The notes below the pieces were generated by a model. It had not been told where the DNA came from, ran no database searches, and worked only from the letters and a program-made list of their open reading frames with translations. A stretch of DNA of 37,856 bases from Candidatus Sulfotelmatobacter sp. (lineage in GTDB: Bacteria; Acidobacteriota; Terriglobia; Terriglobales; Acidobacteriaceae): the NCBI GenBank assembly GCA_030041215.1, contig JASHOH010000197.1, positions 1 to 37,856 of the forward strand. Direction: 5' to 3'. This document shows, one piece after another, positions 1 to 7,673 of this stretch (within the stretch, counting starts at the first letter, position 1; the number at the start of each line of letters is the position of its first letter). The translations under genes and the position numbers were made by a program.

Positions 1-141
1 TCAAAGCATTCTCTGCCATAGAACTTAGATTCGGAGCAGTCTGCGAATGGCCCATAAAAAGAACCAATAGCAATGATGTAAATCGAGAGCTAGTAACAAA
101 CTAGGCTGAAACCATTAACGTCAGAGAAACATTGCCGCCGC

Positions 142-339
142 TCAGCGCCCGCTCCACAACAGCAGCAACGCTCCCATAAGCGACAGTATCGCGACAAGAA
201 CTCCCACAACTATGCCGGTTATGAATAACGGATTATGCACATCCTGGCCCGCATGAGAATAAAAATGGTAAAGGAGGTAGGCGAATGCCGCAGTCGTCAG
301 CAGCACCGCGATTCCGCTTGCAATACTAAAGAGTCGCAT
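142..339 (-). CDS. Small two-helix membrane protein, unknown function
   Basis: A 65-residue protein with two hydrophobic segments, about residues 5-26 and 39-62, joined by a short polar loop containing His and Asp residues. It is probably a two-pass inner-membrane protein with both ends on the same side. A GGAG sequence lies a few bases before the ATG, which supports this start. I do not recognise a family and no catalytic motif is visible. The gene stands alone. The next gene, on the opposite strand, begins about 250 bases away across a gap that holds a palindromic repeat. The coding call rests on the ribosome-binding site and the membrane-protein composition. Confidence 0.6.
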   Translation of the reverse strand: MRLFSIASGIAVLLTTAAFAYLLYHFYSHAGQDVHNPLFITGIVVGVLVAILSLMGALLLLWSGR

Positions 340-403
340 CTTGGCTCCGTTATCGACGACAGTTTCACACAGAACCGCGAAGGCCGCAACGAAATCGTCG
401 AGC

Positions 404-450
404 CGTCATTCCGAAGCCCCGCGCTTTCACCAGCGGGGCGAGGAATCTCC
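404..450. repeat. Intergenic palindromic repeat
   Basis: The arms GCCCCGC (416-422) and GCGGGGC (433-439) form a perfect 7-bp stem around a 10-base loop. They are bracketed by GTCATTCCGAA on the left and GAGGAATCTCC on the right, which are themselves partly complementary (ATTCC/GGAAT). This is the layout of a mobile REP-like palindrome. It sits in the 248-base gap between two divergent small genes, which otherwise shows only a ribosome-binding site. Confidence 0.6.
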
Positions 451-587
451 CTCGAGAATGTCTCTTGCGCTGAGAGCACGCCTTTACTAAATTCACTCGC
501 GCGTCCAGAATAAGAGGTCGCCCGCGGAATGCGTGCAATGAATCGTGCGCTTGGGCCGCGCCGCTGACAAATTCTAGAGGAGCCATC

Positions 588-776
588 ATGCCAGCAACTG
601 GTGAACTGATTCGCGCCATGAACTACGTCGAGGATATTACCGCCACCCTGCGCCGCATCTGCATTTATATTCCCAGCATGAGCGCCGAAGAGCGCAAGCG
701 GCTGGCCGAATCGTTAAGGGCCGCGGGCAATGCGCTGAATGCTGCACTTGCCGATCTCGAAAAGGCGGACAAGTAA
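588..776 (+). CDS. Small helical protein coupled to the dehydrogenase gene
   Basis: A 62-residue protein that appears entirely alpha-helical: a first helix to about residue 28, a turn at SMSAEERKR, and a second amphipathic helix rich in Ala, Leu and charged residues. There is no signal peptide or membrane segment, so it is probably cytosolic. A strong AGAGGAG site (576-582) lies 5 bases before the ATG. Its TAA stop overlaps the ATG of the next gene in the sequence TAATG, so the two are very likely translationally coupled. I recognise no family. It could be a partner or regulator of the acyl-CoA enzyme downstream, but that is inference from the overlap alone. Confidence 0.7.
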   Translation: MPATGELIRAMNYVEDITATLRRICIYIPSMSAEERKRLAESLRAAGNALNAALADLEKADK

Positions 777-1657
777 TGGCGCCGGTGAACACCGTCGCCG
801 TGATCGGCGCCGGCATCATGGGACGCGGCATCGCTCACGCCGCCGCCCTCGGCGGATATCGAACTATTCTCGAAGACCTGCTTCCCAACGCGCTGCGCAA
901 GGCCGAAGGCGAAATCCGCGCCAATCTCGACAAGGCCGTCGAGCTTGGCAAGGTGCAGACGCGCGATGCCGATGCTGCTTTCAAGCGCCTCGAGTATGCG
1001 GGGTCAGTCGACGAGGCCGCCCGCGAAGCCGATCTCGTCATCGAAGCCGTTCCCGAAGAGATGGAGTCGAAAATCGAGATTTTCACTCTGCTCGACAAAG
1101 TTTGCCGGCCCACGACAATTCTCGCCTCAAACACTTCTTCGTTAAGCATCACCGAAATCGCCAGCGTTACTTACCGCGCCAGAAAATGCATCGGCATGCA
1201 CTTTTTTAATCCCGTTCATAAAATGAAGCTGCTCGAAATTGTGCGCGCGCTCGAAACCGACGACGACACGCTGGCTACTGCGATCGAAGTCGGCAAGCGC
1301 ATGGGCAAAGAAGTTGTGGTGATCAAAGAGTCGCCCGGCTTCATCACCAGCCGCATCAACGCCATGATTGGCAACGAGGCGTTCTACATGTTGCAGGAAG
1401 GCGTCGCCTCCGCAGCCGATATCGACAAGGCGCTCAAGCTGGGGCTGAATCACCCCATGGGGCCGTTCGAAATGGTCGACCTGGTGGGACTCGACACGCG
1501 CCTGCACATCCTCGAATACCTGCACAGGTCGCTGGGGGAAAAATACCGTCCCGCGCCGCTGCTGGTGCAATATGTCAAGGCAGGGCGCTTGGGAAAGAAG
1601 TCAGGCCGCGGAGTCTACGAGTATGGAGACACACACAAACGCGAAGGCGCTTCTTGA
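776..1657 (+). CDS. hbd: 3-hydroxyacyl-CoA (3-hydroxybutyryl-CoA) dehydrogenase
   Basis: This enzyme interconverts (S)-3-hydroxyacyl-CoA and 3-oxoacyl-CoA with NAD(H) in fatty-acid or butyrate metabolism, in the cytosol. The 293-residue length matches the monofunctional family. The N-terminal Rossmann fold shows GAGIMGRG (about residues 11-18) with Glu at the end of the second strand region (ILEDL), then the family motifs SNTSSLSITEI and GMHFFNPVHKM, where His belongs to the catalytic His-Glu pair. The C-terminal dimerisation domain has HPMGPFEMVDLVGLD and GRLGKKSGRGVYEY. The start is fixed by the TAATG overlap with the small gene before it. No thiolase or enoyl-CoA hydratase lies nearby, so the substrate chain length cannot be set; the short-chain form is the commonest reading. 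Confidence 0.93.
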   Translation: MAPVNTVAVIGAGIMGRGIAHAAALGGYRTILEDLLPNALRKAEGEIRANLDKAVELGKVQTRDADAAFKRLEYAGSVDEAAREADLVIEAVPEEMESKIEIFTLLDKVCRPTTILASNTSSLSITEIASVTYRARKCIGMHFFNPVHKMKLLEIVRALETDDDTLATAIEVGKRMGKEVVVIKESPGFITSRINAMIGNEAFYMLQEGVASAADIDKALKLGLNHPMGPFEMVDLVGLDTRLHILEYLHRSLGEKYRPAPLLVQYVKAGRLGKKSGRGVYEYGDTHKREGAS

Positions 1658-1760
1658 CGGCATCGATTTTGAGAAGCTAAGTCATCCTAACTCCCCGGCA
1701 AACGTGGAAGAGCGTCGCTTCAGCGCCGCATCACGACACAAGATGCCGCTGATACGAACC

Positions 1761-3545
1761 TTATGCCGTGGGTAGTGTGAACAGGAACGTGCTTCCGTGA
1801 GCCAGCTCGCTTTCGGCGCGGATGGTGCCGCCATGGGCCAGCATGATGTGTTTGGCGATGGCGAGGCCAAGCCCGGTGCCTCCGGATTCGCGGGAGCGGG
1901 CTTTGTCGACGCGATAGAAGCGTTCGAACAGGCGTGGCAGGTGCTCGGAGGCGATGCCTGCGCCGAAATCCTGCACGTAAAACTCTACGGCGTGCGGGAT
2001 GGGGCGAGCACCAAGAACGATGCGGCGGCCGGAAGCCCCATATTTCATGGCGTTGTCAATCAGGTTGGCAAATACCTGATGGATGGCTTCGCGGTCGGCA
2101 AGGACGGAACGTAAGTTCTGAATTGGCGTATCGCCGTCGCGGGAGGCGTCCTGGATTTGCAGTTCGACGCCGAGCGTGCGGGCGATCTCGCGAAAGCTTT
2201 CTTCGGCATCGTGAAGAAGCTCGGCGGGAGGGACGGATTCTGGTTCGAAACGCGTTTCGCCCGATTCCACGCGGGCCAGCGTCAGAAGATCTTCCGTAAG
2301 CCGCGACATGCGGGCGGCATTTTTGCGGATGATCTCGAGAAATTCGCGGGTGGGCGTAGCACCGTCGGGCGCGCTATCGAGCAGAGTTTCGGCGTAGCCC
2401 TGAATCGACGTTAGCGGCGTGCGCAGCTCGTGCGAGACGTTGGCGATGAAGTCGCGGCGGGTTTTTTCCACGCGCTCGGTTTCGGTGAGGTCGCGAAGGA
2501 CGACCACAGCTCCGCCACCGGGCAGGGGCGCGGCGGTGACATCGTAGGCGCGGCCGGGAACGATGGAAGTCGCGCGGACGGTTTTGACCTCGCGTGAGGT
2601 CGTGGCATCTTTGACAGCGGCGAGAAAATCGGGGTCGCGGACGGTCTCGACGACAGGCTGATGCAGGCGCGCCCCTTGCGGAACCAGGCGGTTCATCGGC
2701 TGATTGGCCCACTGCACGAGCCCTCCGGCTCCGACGGCAATGACGGCGTCCTGCATGCTGTTGAGCAGGGTTTCGAGCTGGCGTTGGCTGGAGCGGACGG
2801 CGGCGAAGCTCTGTTCGACGTGGCGTGCAGTGGCATCGATGGCGGAGGCGACCCGCCCGATTTCATCGTGCGAGGTTTCGCTGATGCGGGCCTGTAGATC
2901 GCCGCCGGCGATGCGGGCGGCGACGTCAACGATGCGGTTGAGACGGCGCGCACTCCAGCTGGCGGAAATTGCGGCCACGATGAGAGCGAAAACGAACGCA
3001 ATAGCGGACGCCTTCTCTAGGGTGTAGCGGACGTGCGCTGAGACGGCTTCGACGTCCGAGAGAGGATAGGCCAGGCGCACGGCGCCACCTGAGATGGGCA
3101 CCGCAATATAGAGAAATGGAACGCCGATGGTTGCACTGCGGCGTTCCTCGCGGCCGATCCTGCCGGAGAGAGCGGCGGCAAATTCGGGGCGGTCAGCATG
3201 GTTGTCCATGGCAGAGGGATCGGCCTCGGAATCGGCCAGAACCCTGCCAGTGGGGTCGATGATGGTGACTCGAGCGCCGGCGGCTTTGCCTTCCTGAGCG
3301 GCGATGTCGGAAAGCGAGTAGCTGCTGCGGTCGGTTTCAACGCGGTGGGCGAGCAACTGAGTCTTTTGCGCGAGGTTGCGCTCAATCTCATTGCGCAGGG
3401 AGGATTGCCAGGCGGCGCCGAGCGTGACATCGAAGGTGACGGCGGCGGCGAGAATCACGACCACAAATGCCGCCATCAGCTTGAGGAAGATGCCTTTTCT
3501 CACTTCATTCTCACTTTGAAGAAGCCGAGCAAGCGCTGGGCTCAT
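1761..3545 (-). CDS. PhoR/ResE-type membrane sensor histidine kinase
   Basis: A 594-residue sensor kinase. It has TM1 at about 20-42, an extracytoplasmic sensor region at 43-178, TM2 at 179-198, HAMP at about 198-250, PAS at about 255-355, HisKA with phospho-acceptor His372 in NVSHELRTPL, and a C-terminal ATPase domain with NLIDNAMKY (N box), DFGAGI and GGTGLGLAI (G boxes). It autophosphorylates and passes phosphate to the response regulator encoded just upstream on the same strand, which begins the pair. The domain order matches PhoR-like kinases, but no pst or phoU genes are present, so the signal is unknown. The ATG at 3545 has no clear ribosome-binding site. A GTG at 3503, which would start the protein at VRKGIF, is an alternative. 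Confidence 0.93.
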   Translation of the reverse strand: MSPALARLLQSENEVRKGIFLKLMAAFVVVILAAAVTFDVTLGAAWQSSLRNEIERNLAQKTQLLAHRVETDRSSYSLSDIAAQEGKAAGARVTIIDPTGRVLADSEADPSAMDNHADRPEFAAALSGRIGREERRSATIGVPFLYIAVPISGGAVRLAYPLSDVEAVSAHVRYTLEKASAIAFVFALIVAAISASWSARRLNRIVDVAARIAGGDLQARISETSHDEIGRVASAIDATARHVEQSFAAVRSSQRQLETLLNSMQDAVIAVGAGGLVQWANQPMNRLVPQGARLHQPVVETVRDPDFLAAVKDATTSREVKTVRATSIVPGRAYDVTAAPLPGGGAVVVLRDLTETERVEKTRRDFIANVSHELRTPLTSIQGYAETLLDSAPDGATPTREFLEIIRKNAARMSRLTEDLLTLARVESGETRFEPESVPPAELLHDAEESFREIARTLGVELQIQDASRDGDTPIQNLRSVLADREAIHQVFANLIDNAMKYGASGRRIVLGARPIPHAVEFYVQDFGAGIASEHLPRLFERFYRVDKARSRESGGTGLGLAIAKHIMLAHGGTIRAESELAHGSTFLFTLPTA

Positions 3546-3587
3546 TTACCGCGGCGGCCAAAGCCTTGTTGATTGTGCGGGCTTAAC

Positions 3588-3608
3588 GGCGCGGCTGAAA
3601 GCCGCGCC
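3588..3608. repeat. Perfect 9-bp palindrome between regulator and kinase genes
   Basis: GGCGCGGCT (3588-3596) pairs perfectly with AGCCGCGCC (3600-3608) around a 3-base loop. It lies in the 105-base gap between the response-regulator stop and the kinase start. It has the look of a REP-like repeat and, if transcribed, would form a very stable hairpin between the two cistrons that could lower kinase output relative to the regulator. There is no U-tract on the minus strand, so it is not a classic terminator. Confidence 0.55.
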
Positions 3609-3650
3609 CTTTCAAAGCAATGTTCAGGCGCGAACTTTTCTGTAATGTGC

Positions 3651-4343
3651 TCACTTTGGGGCTTCGAAGCGGTAGCCGGCGCCGCGCACGGTTTTAAGAT
3701 AGCGCGGATTTTCCGGGTCTGGTTCGATTTTCTCACGGATGCGGCGAACGTAAACGTCGACGGAACGCGGCGTCACGTAAGAAGTGTCGCGCCAAACAGA
3801 ATCGAGAAGATGATCTCGCGAGAATACGCGGCCCACATGCCGGGCGAAGTAGTCGAGCAGGCGGAATTCAGTGGCGGTGGTTGGGACGGTCTGTCCGCCG
3901 ACGGTGAGAATCATGGCGGCGGGATCGATGGCGATGTCGCCTACTTTGAGGGGGCTGGGCGGAAGTGGACGCTCGAAGCGGCGAAGCACGGCCTTTACGC
4001 GAGCGACGAGCTCGCGCGGGCTGAAAGGCTTGGGGATGTAGTCGTCGGCGCCGAGTTCGAGTCCAAGAACGCGATCAGCTTCGCTGTTTTTGGCGGTGAG
4101 AAAAATGACGGGCACGGAGGCAAGGCCGGTGGTCTGACGCACGGTGCGGCAGAGCTCGAGGCCGTCTTTGCCGGGAACCATGATGTCGAGAATGAAGAGG
4201 GCTGGGCGCTGGCGCTCGGCGTCGGCGATGACATTGGCGCCGTTGGCATAGACGCGCACGGAGAAGCCGTCGTTCTCGAGATGGTGGCGAACGAGGCGGG
4301 AAATATCGGGGTCGTCTTCTACGACAAAGATGCTGGGTTTCAC
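3651..4343 (-). CDS. OmpR/PhoB-family response regulator
   Basis: A 230-residue DNA-binding response regulator. The receiver domain (about 1-120) has the acidic pair in VVEDDPD, phospho-acceptor Asp53 in ILDIMVPGKDG, Thr83 in FLTAK, and the conserved Lys105 in YIPKPFSP. The C-terminal winged helix (about 130-228) carries the family features TEFRLLDYFARHVGRVFSRD and RSVDVYVRRIREKIE and ends with TVRGAGYRF. It would bind direct repeats upstream of target genes when phosphorylated by the kinase encoded 105 bases downstream. The sequence is close to PhoB/PhoP-like regulators, but the regulon cannot be inferred because no phosphate-uptake genes are adjacent. Confidence 0.95.
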   Translation of the reverse strand: MKPSIFVVEDDPDISRLVRHHLENDGFSVRVYANGANVIADAERQRPALFILDIMVPGKDGLELCRTVRQTTGLASVPVIFLTAKNSEADRVLGLELGADDYIPKPFSPRELVARVKAVLRRFERPLPPSPLKVGDIAIDPAAMILTVGGQTVPTTATEFRLLDYFARHVGRVFSRDHLLDSVWRDTSYVTPRSVDVYVRRIREKIEPDPENPRYLKTVRGAGYRFEAPK

Positions 4344-4543
4344 GAGGATATTGTAGCGGAGGAAGTAGCGAGCACCTAGTGGCGAATTGCGGCTGAAGAG
4401 GCGAGGTTTTCATGGGATTTTAACAATGAGGTGCGGCACCCGCCGATTATTAGAACCCACGATGAGTTCGGCTTGCCGCATTGACTGACACGTCGAGAAG
4501 TGGTTTCATGAGCCTCAAGAATTTTCTTCCGCATTGGAGGATA

Positions 4544-4759
4544 ATGGTGGGCATGTCATTTGAAGAAGCGTTGGCTCTGGCATCGCGAGACGAGGGCTTC
4601 AAGGCCACCGTCTATGCGATGAATACTCTTCTGATTCACAAGGGAATTTATACGCAGGAGGAATTTCGGGCGCTATTTGTCGAGTGGGTGGAGAAGGAGC
4701 AGAATCGCAAGACGGCCAGAGCTCCGCGCGCTGAAGTTTCGAGTGCCTTCCCTGCGTAG
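4544..4759 (+). CDS. Small helical hypothetical protein
   Basis: The frame is open from 4481, but GGAGG at 4536-4540 points to a start at ATG 4544 (3-base spacing, short) or ATG 4553 (12-base spacing, long). This gives a protein of 71 or 68 residues. It is predicted to be alpha-helical, with an EEALALASRD segment, an MNTLLIHKGIY turn, and an EEFRALFVEWVEKEQ helix, followed by a basic tail. There is no signal peptide. I recognise no family. The gene stands alone on this strand and is overlapped antisense by a cysteine-rich ORF (4599-4889). The two are unlikely both to be expressed over their full length. This one has the more protein-like composition across the overlap. Confidence 0.55.
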   Translation: MVGMSFEEALALASRDEGFKATVYAMNTLLIHKGIYTQEEFRALFVEWVEKEQNRKTARAPRAEVSSAFPA

Positions 4760-4889
4760 TCCGGTAGGGTGGATGTTCGCATCCTGTCTTCCTGTTGCCG
4801 CAGTGAATCCCCTTATCGCAGGCCCAGCACTCACAGCGGCAGGGCGGCGCGGGCTTTATTTCTTTGGTTGGTTTACCTTTCGGCGGCAT
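4599..4889 (-). CDS. Small cysteine-rich metal-binding-like protein (3' part doubtful)
   Basis: A 96-codon frame with a strong GAGGAG site about 7 bases before the ATG. The first 40 or so residues are a short basic leader (PPKGKPTKEIK) followed by six cysteines spaced C-x-C-x-C-x2-C-x5-C-x6-C (Cys17, 19, 21, 24, 30, 37) with a Trp and a His between them. This looks like a compact zinc or other metal site. The remaining part has no recognisable character and runs antisense to the small helical gene at 4544-4759. One reading is that a true gene of roughly 40-45 codons lost its stop. I recognise no named family. Confidence 0.45.
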   Translation of the reverse strand: MPPKGKPTKEIKPAPPCRCECWACDKGIHCGNRKTGCEHPPYRTTQGRHSKLQRAELWPSCDSAPSPPTRQIAPEIPPAYKFPCESEEYSSHRRWP

Positions 4890-5188
4890 CTGTTATCTCC
4901 TCGCTAGTTCTGCTCGGCCGAGTTTGCATAAGAATAAAGCACTACCTCGCTAGAGTGCCATTAATGAAGGACTCTTGGAATGTGTGAACATCTGATTTTT
5001 GTGGAGAACCTGTGAAAAGTTGTCAATTCGTGTTGAAGCAAGAGGAAAATAAACGGCGAAAACTGGCATCATTTGGTTCATGCTGAACTAGCGGCGCTTG
5101 TGCACAAAGTGTGGAGGGACGCGCTCTCTTGTTGAGGACAGCTGACCCTACACGCCTGCAAATGAGGCGAGCGTGGACAGGTGCTGTA
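4890..5188. other. Gap of about 300 bases without a convincing gene
   Basis: No protein-like frame is seen here. The stretch is more AT-rich than its neighbours and holds TGTGGAGAAC (5000-5009), CTGTGAAAAG shortly after it, and a perfect 10-base palindrome TTGTGCACAA (5098-5107). These resemble single-mismatch DnaA boxes, but no replication genes are near. The 3' end approaches the pyrC stop codon. A promoter for the cysteine-rich gene on minus would have to lie here; I cannot pick one with confidence. Confidence 0.5.
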
Positions 5189-6493
5189 TCAATCTGCACG
5201 GTAAACGATTTTACCGCCGACAATCGTGGCGGCCACTTTTCCCGTGAATTGCCAGCCGTCGAAGGGCGTGTTGCGGGAGAGGGAGCGGGATTTTGAGACT
5301 TCAAACGTCCAGCGCTTTTTGGGATCAAAGATGGTCACGTCGGCGAAGTTGCCGCGCTGGAGGGATCCGCGGCTACGGAGGTCGAAGACACGCGCCGGGC
5401 CGGCGGTTAGGAGCTCGACGAGTCGCATCAGCGGAATTTTGTGCTCATGGTGAAGCTTCGTAATCGCCAATGCCAGCGCGGTTTCGAGTCCTGTGATGCC
5501 GAAGGCAGCGCGCTCGAATTCGACCTGCTTTTCGTGTGCGGCGTGAGGGGCGTGATCGGTAGCGATCGCGTCGATGGTTCCGTCGGCCAAGGCTACCAGA
5601 ATCGCCTCGCGATCTGACGCCGAGCGCAGCGGCGGGTTCATTTTGCAATTGGTGTCGTATTCGCCCACGTCGGAATCAAGCAGAGTGAAATGATGGGGAG
5701 TGACCTCGCATGTCACGCGGGCCCGGGCGCGCTTGCCGCGGCGCACGGCCTTGAGCGCGTCGGAGGTGGAAAGATGCGCGACGTGCAGGCGCGACTCGCG
5801 AATCTGTTGGGCAAAGCTGATGTCGCGGTCGACGATGGCGGCTTCGGCGGCGGTAGGCATGCCGCGCAGGCCCAGACGAAAACTCGTCGGTCCCCCATGC
5901 ATCGAGCAGTGCTCGGTGAGGTGGGTGTCTTCGGCGTGCTGCACGATGGGCAGATTCAATTCCGCGCCGAGGCGCAGGGCCGCGAGCATGATTTCGTCGT
6001 CGAGAATGGGCTTGCCGTCGTCGGTTACGGCTGCGGCTCCGGCGCGCTGCAACGCGGCGAAATCAGTAAGTGAGTGGCCACGGCTGGCGCGCGTCGCGGC
6101 GGCGACGGGGAACACATTCACAACGGCCCCGCGTTCGGGACGGCGCAGCCATGTCACCCAGGCGTCGGTATCGACGACAGGGACAGTGTTCGGCATCGTG
6201 CAAACCGAGGTGAAGCCTCCGGCGGCAGCGGCGGCGGTGCCGGTGGCAATGGTTTCTTTGTAGCTTTGTCCCGGCTCGCGCAGGTGGACGTGCAAGTCGA
6301 TGAAGCCCGGAGAAACGATCAGTCCGCGCGCGTCAAATTTTTCGTCACACCCGCCGCGCACTTTCTTTGGCGGCGCGATTTCGGCCACGCGGCCATCGCG
6401 TAAAAGAATGTCCATGGGCGCGTTGATCTTGGCCGCGGGATCGATTAGATGGCCACCTTTGATCAGGAGGCTATTGTTGTCCTGGCGGCTCAT
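5189..6493 (-). CDS. pyrC: Dihydroorotase (type I)
   Basis: Dihydroorotase closes N-carbamoyl-aspartate to dihydroorotate, the third step of UMP synthesis, in the cytosol. The 434-residue length is that of the class I bacterial zinc enzyme. Visible motifs are FIDLHVHLREPGQ (the two zinc-binding His and the substrate-binding Arg), TDDGKPILDD (Asp ligand region), VQHAEDTHLTEH, EVTPHHFTL, and ATDHAPH with the catalytic Asp near residue 310. All expected ligands seem present, so it is probably active and not a PyrC-like scaffold. It follows pyrB on the same strand with 157 bases between, a gap filled by a palindromic repeat pair, so cotranscription is likely but not tight. Confidence 0.95.
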   Translation of the reverse strand: MSRQDNNSLLIKGGHLIDPAAKINAPMDILLRDGRVAEIAPPKKVRGGCDEKFDARGLIVSPGFIDLHVHLREPGQSYKETIATGTAAAAAGGFTSVCTMPNTVPVVDTDAWVTWLRRPERGAVVNVFPVAAATRASRGHSLTDFAALQRAGAAAVTDDGKPILDDEIMLAALRLGAELNLPIVQHAEDTHLTEHCSMHGGPTSFRLGLRGMPTAAEAAIVDRDISFAQQIRESRLHVAHLSTSDALKAVRRGKRARARVTCEVTPHHFTLLDSDVGEYDTNCKMNPPLRSASDREAILVALADGTIDAIATDHAPHAAHEKQVEFERAAFGITGLETALALAITKLHHEHKIPLMRLVELLTAGPARVFDLRSRGSLQRGNFADVTIFDPKKRWTFEVSKSRSLSRNTPFDGWQFTGKVAATIVGGKIVYRAD

Positions 6494-6513
6494 GGAACCG
6501 CTTCCTCACGTTT

Positions 6514-6602
6514 GCCATCCTGAGCACGCCCTTTGCGCGAAGGATCTATGCAGTTTCGTGGGACCAGAAAATACATGGGTCCTTCGCTTCGCGAAGGATG
6601 AC
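6514..6602. repeat. Composite palindromic repeat between pyrB and pyrC
   Basis: There are two linked elements. At 6514-6553, ATCCTGAGC and GCGAAGGATC flank a short GC-rich core. At 6578-6602, TCCTTCGC (6580-6587) and GCGAAGGA (6591-6598) form a perfect 8-bp stem with a TTC loop. The outer ATCCT and AGGAT ends also pair across the whole unit. The structure matches the GC-rich, AAGGAT-flanked intergenic repeats seen elsewhere in this window. If transcribed it would fold between the two pyr cistrons. Confidence 0.6.
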
Positions 6603-6650
6603 AAGGCTGTTGTTGATGACGAGGCTGTTTTTTCGGATGCGCAATGCGGC

Positions 6651-7577
6651 TCACTTTGCCCTCCCTAGCGCTCGCGCCAAAATGGCCATGCGCACGGGAA
6701 CGCCGTTGCTGACTTCGTCCATGATGGCCGATTGCGGGCTGTCGGCGACTTCGGAGGTCAGTTCTAATCCGCGAATAATTGGGCCGGGGTGCATGACAAT
6801 CGCGTCGCGTTTGGCCAGATGCAGCCGGGCTGCGGTCATCTGGTAATGGGCGATGTAGTCTTGCAACGCGATTTTCTGACCGGCCAGGCGCTCCTTCTGT
6901 ACGCGCAGCAGCATGACAACATCCGCGCCGCGGACGGCTTCCTCCAGATGACGCGTAATTCGCAGGCCGGGGGCGAGCGTGGCGGCAACTTCTGGGACAA
7001 ATTCCTGCGGGCCGCACAGCGTTATTTTTATTCCGAACCTTGTCAGCAGATGGCAGGCGGAGCGCGCAACGCGGCTGTGCACGATATCGCCGATGATGGC
7101 GACCTGCAATCCCTTCAACGATTTTTTGTGCTCCAGGATGGTGAAGGCATCAAGCAAAGCCTGGGAGGGATGCTCGTGCATGCCGTCGCCTGCATTGATG
7201 ACAGGAATATCCAGGTGCTTCGCCATTAGGTGTGGAGCGCCTGCCGAAGGATGACGAATGACGATCGCATCGGCTCCTACGGCGCGTAGCGTGTAGCCGG
7301 TGTCGAGCAGTGATTCGCCTTTTTCGATGCTCGATCCCGAAGATTGCACCAGAGTGGTGATGGCGCCGAGCGATTTGGCGGCGATTTCGAAGGAAGAACG
7401 CGTGCGAGTGGAAGGCTCGTAGAACAGCAGAATGATTCGCTTGTTGCGGAGCAATGGACGCGGCTTGAGGGGATTCATTCGCCGCGCCAGCTGCAGCAGG
7501 CTGAGGATTTCCTTATCTTCAAGATGCTCGATATCTAATAGTGAACCGCGTGCCGGGCTGTTTGATGGCGCGAGCAT
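6651..7577 (-). CDS. pyrB: Aspartate carbamoyltransferase, catalytic chain
   Basis: ATCase joins carbamoyl phosphate and aspartate, the committed step of pyrimidine synthesis, as a cytosolic trimer. The 308-residue length is normal. The carbamoyl-phosphate loop FYEPSTRTRSSFE (about residues 53-65), the Ser-Lys loop region SSGSSIEKGESLLDT, HPSQALLD in the hinge region, and the aspartate-binding MHPGPIIRGLE are all present and intact. No regulatory pyrI and no PyrR gene is visible, so feedback control cannot be read from this window. Upstream on the same strand, 96 bases away, ends a zinc-ribbon membrane-protein gene. The annotated ATG has only a weak ribosome-binding site. Confidence 0.95.
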   Translation of the reverse strand: MLAPSNSPARGSLLDIEHLEDKEILSLLQLARRMNPLKPRPLLRNKRIILLFYEPSTRTRSSFEIAAKSLGAITTLVQSSGSSIEKGESLLDTGYTLRAVGADAIVIRHPSAGAPHLMAKHLDIPVINAGDGMHEHPSQALLDAFTILEHKKSLKGLQVAIIGDIVHSRVARSACHLLTRFGIKITLCGPQEFVPEVAATLAPGLRITRHLEEAVRGADVVMLLRVQKERLAGQKIALQDYIAHYQMTAARLHLAKRDAIVMHPGPIIRGLELTSEVADSPQSAIMDEVSNGVPVRMAILARALGRAK

Positions 7578-7673
7578 GCAAACGGGGAATCATAACCGGC
7601 AGCGCGAGTGGCGGCAAGGGCAAGCGTCATGGGAAGCCAAAAACCGGCAGAGGTGCACTACCCAAAAGCCCAT

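Noticed and set aside
1572-1775. 67-codon plus frame overlapping the end of the dehydrogenase gene
   Set aside because: It lacks a ribosome-binding site and any recognisable protein feature.
3573-4379. 268-codon open frame on plus opposite the response regulator
   Set aside because: It is the antisense shadow of a clear PhoB-type gene; its composition (Gly, Glu, Val, Ala) is what the complementary frame of GC-rich coding DNA gives.
5000-5107. Replication origin
   Set aside because: DnaA-box-like words occur but none is exact, there is no dnaA, dnaN, gidA or parAB nearby, and no extended AT-rich unwinding element.
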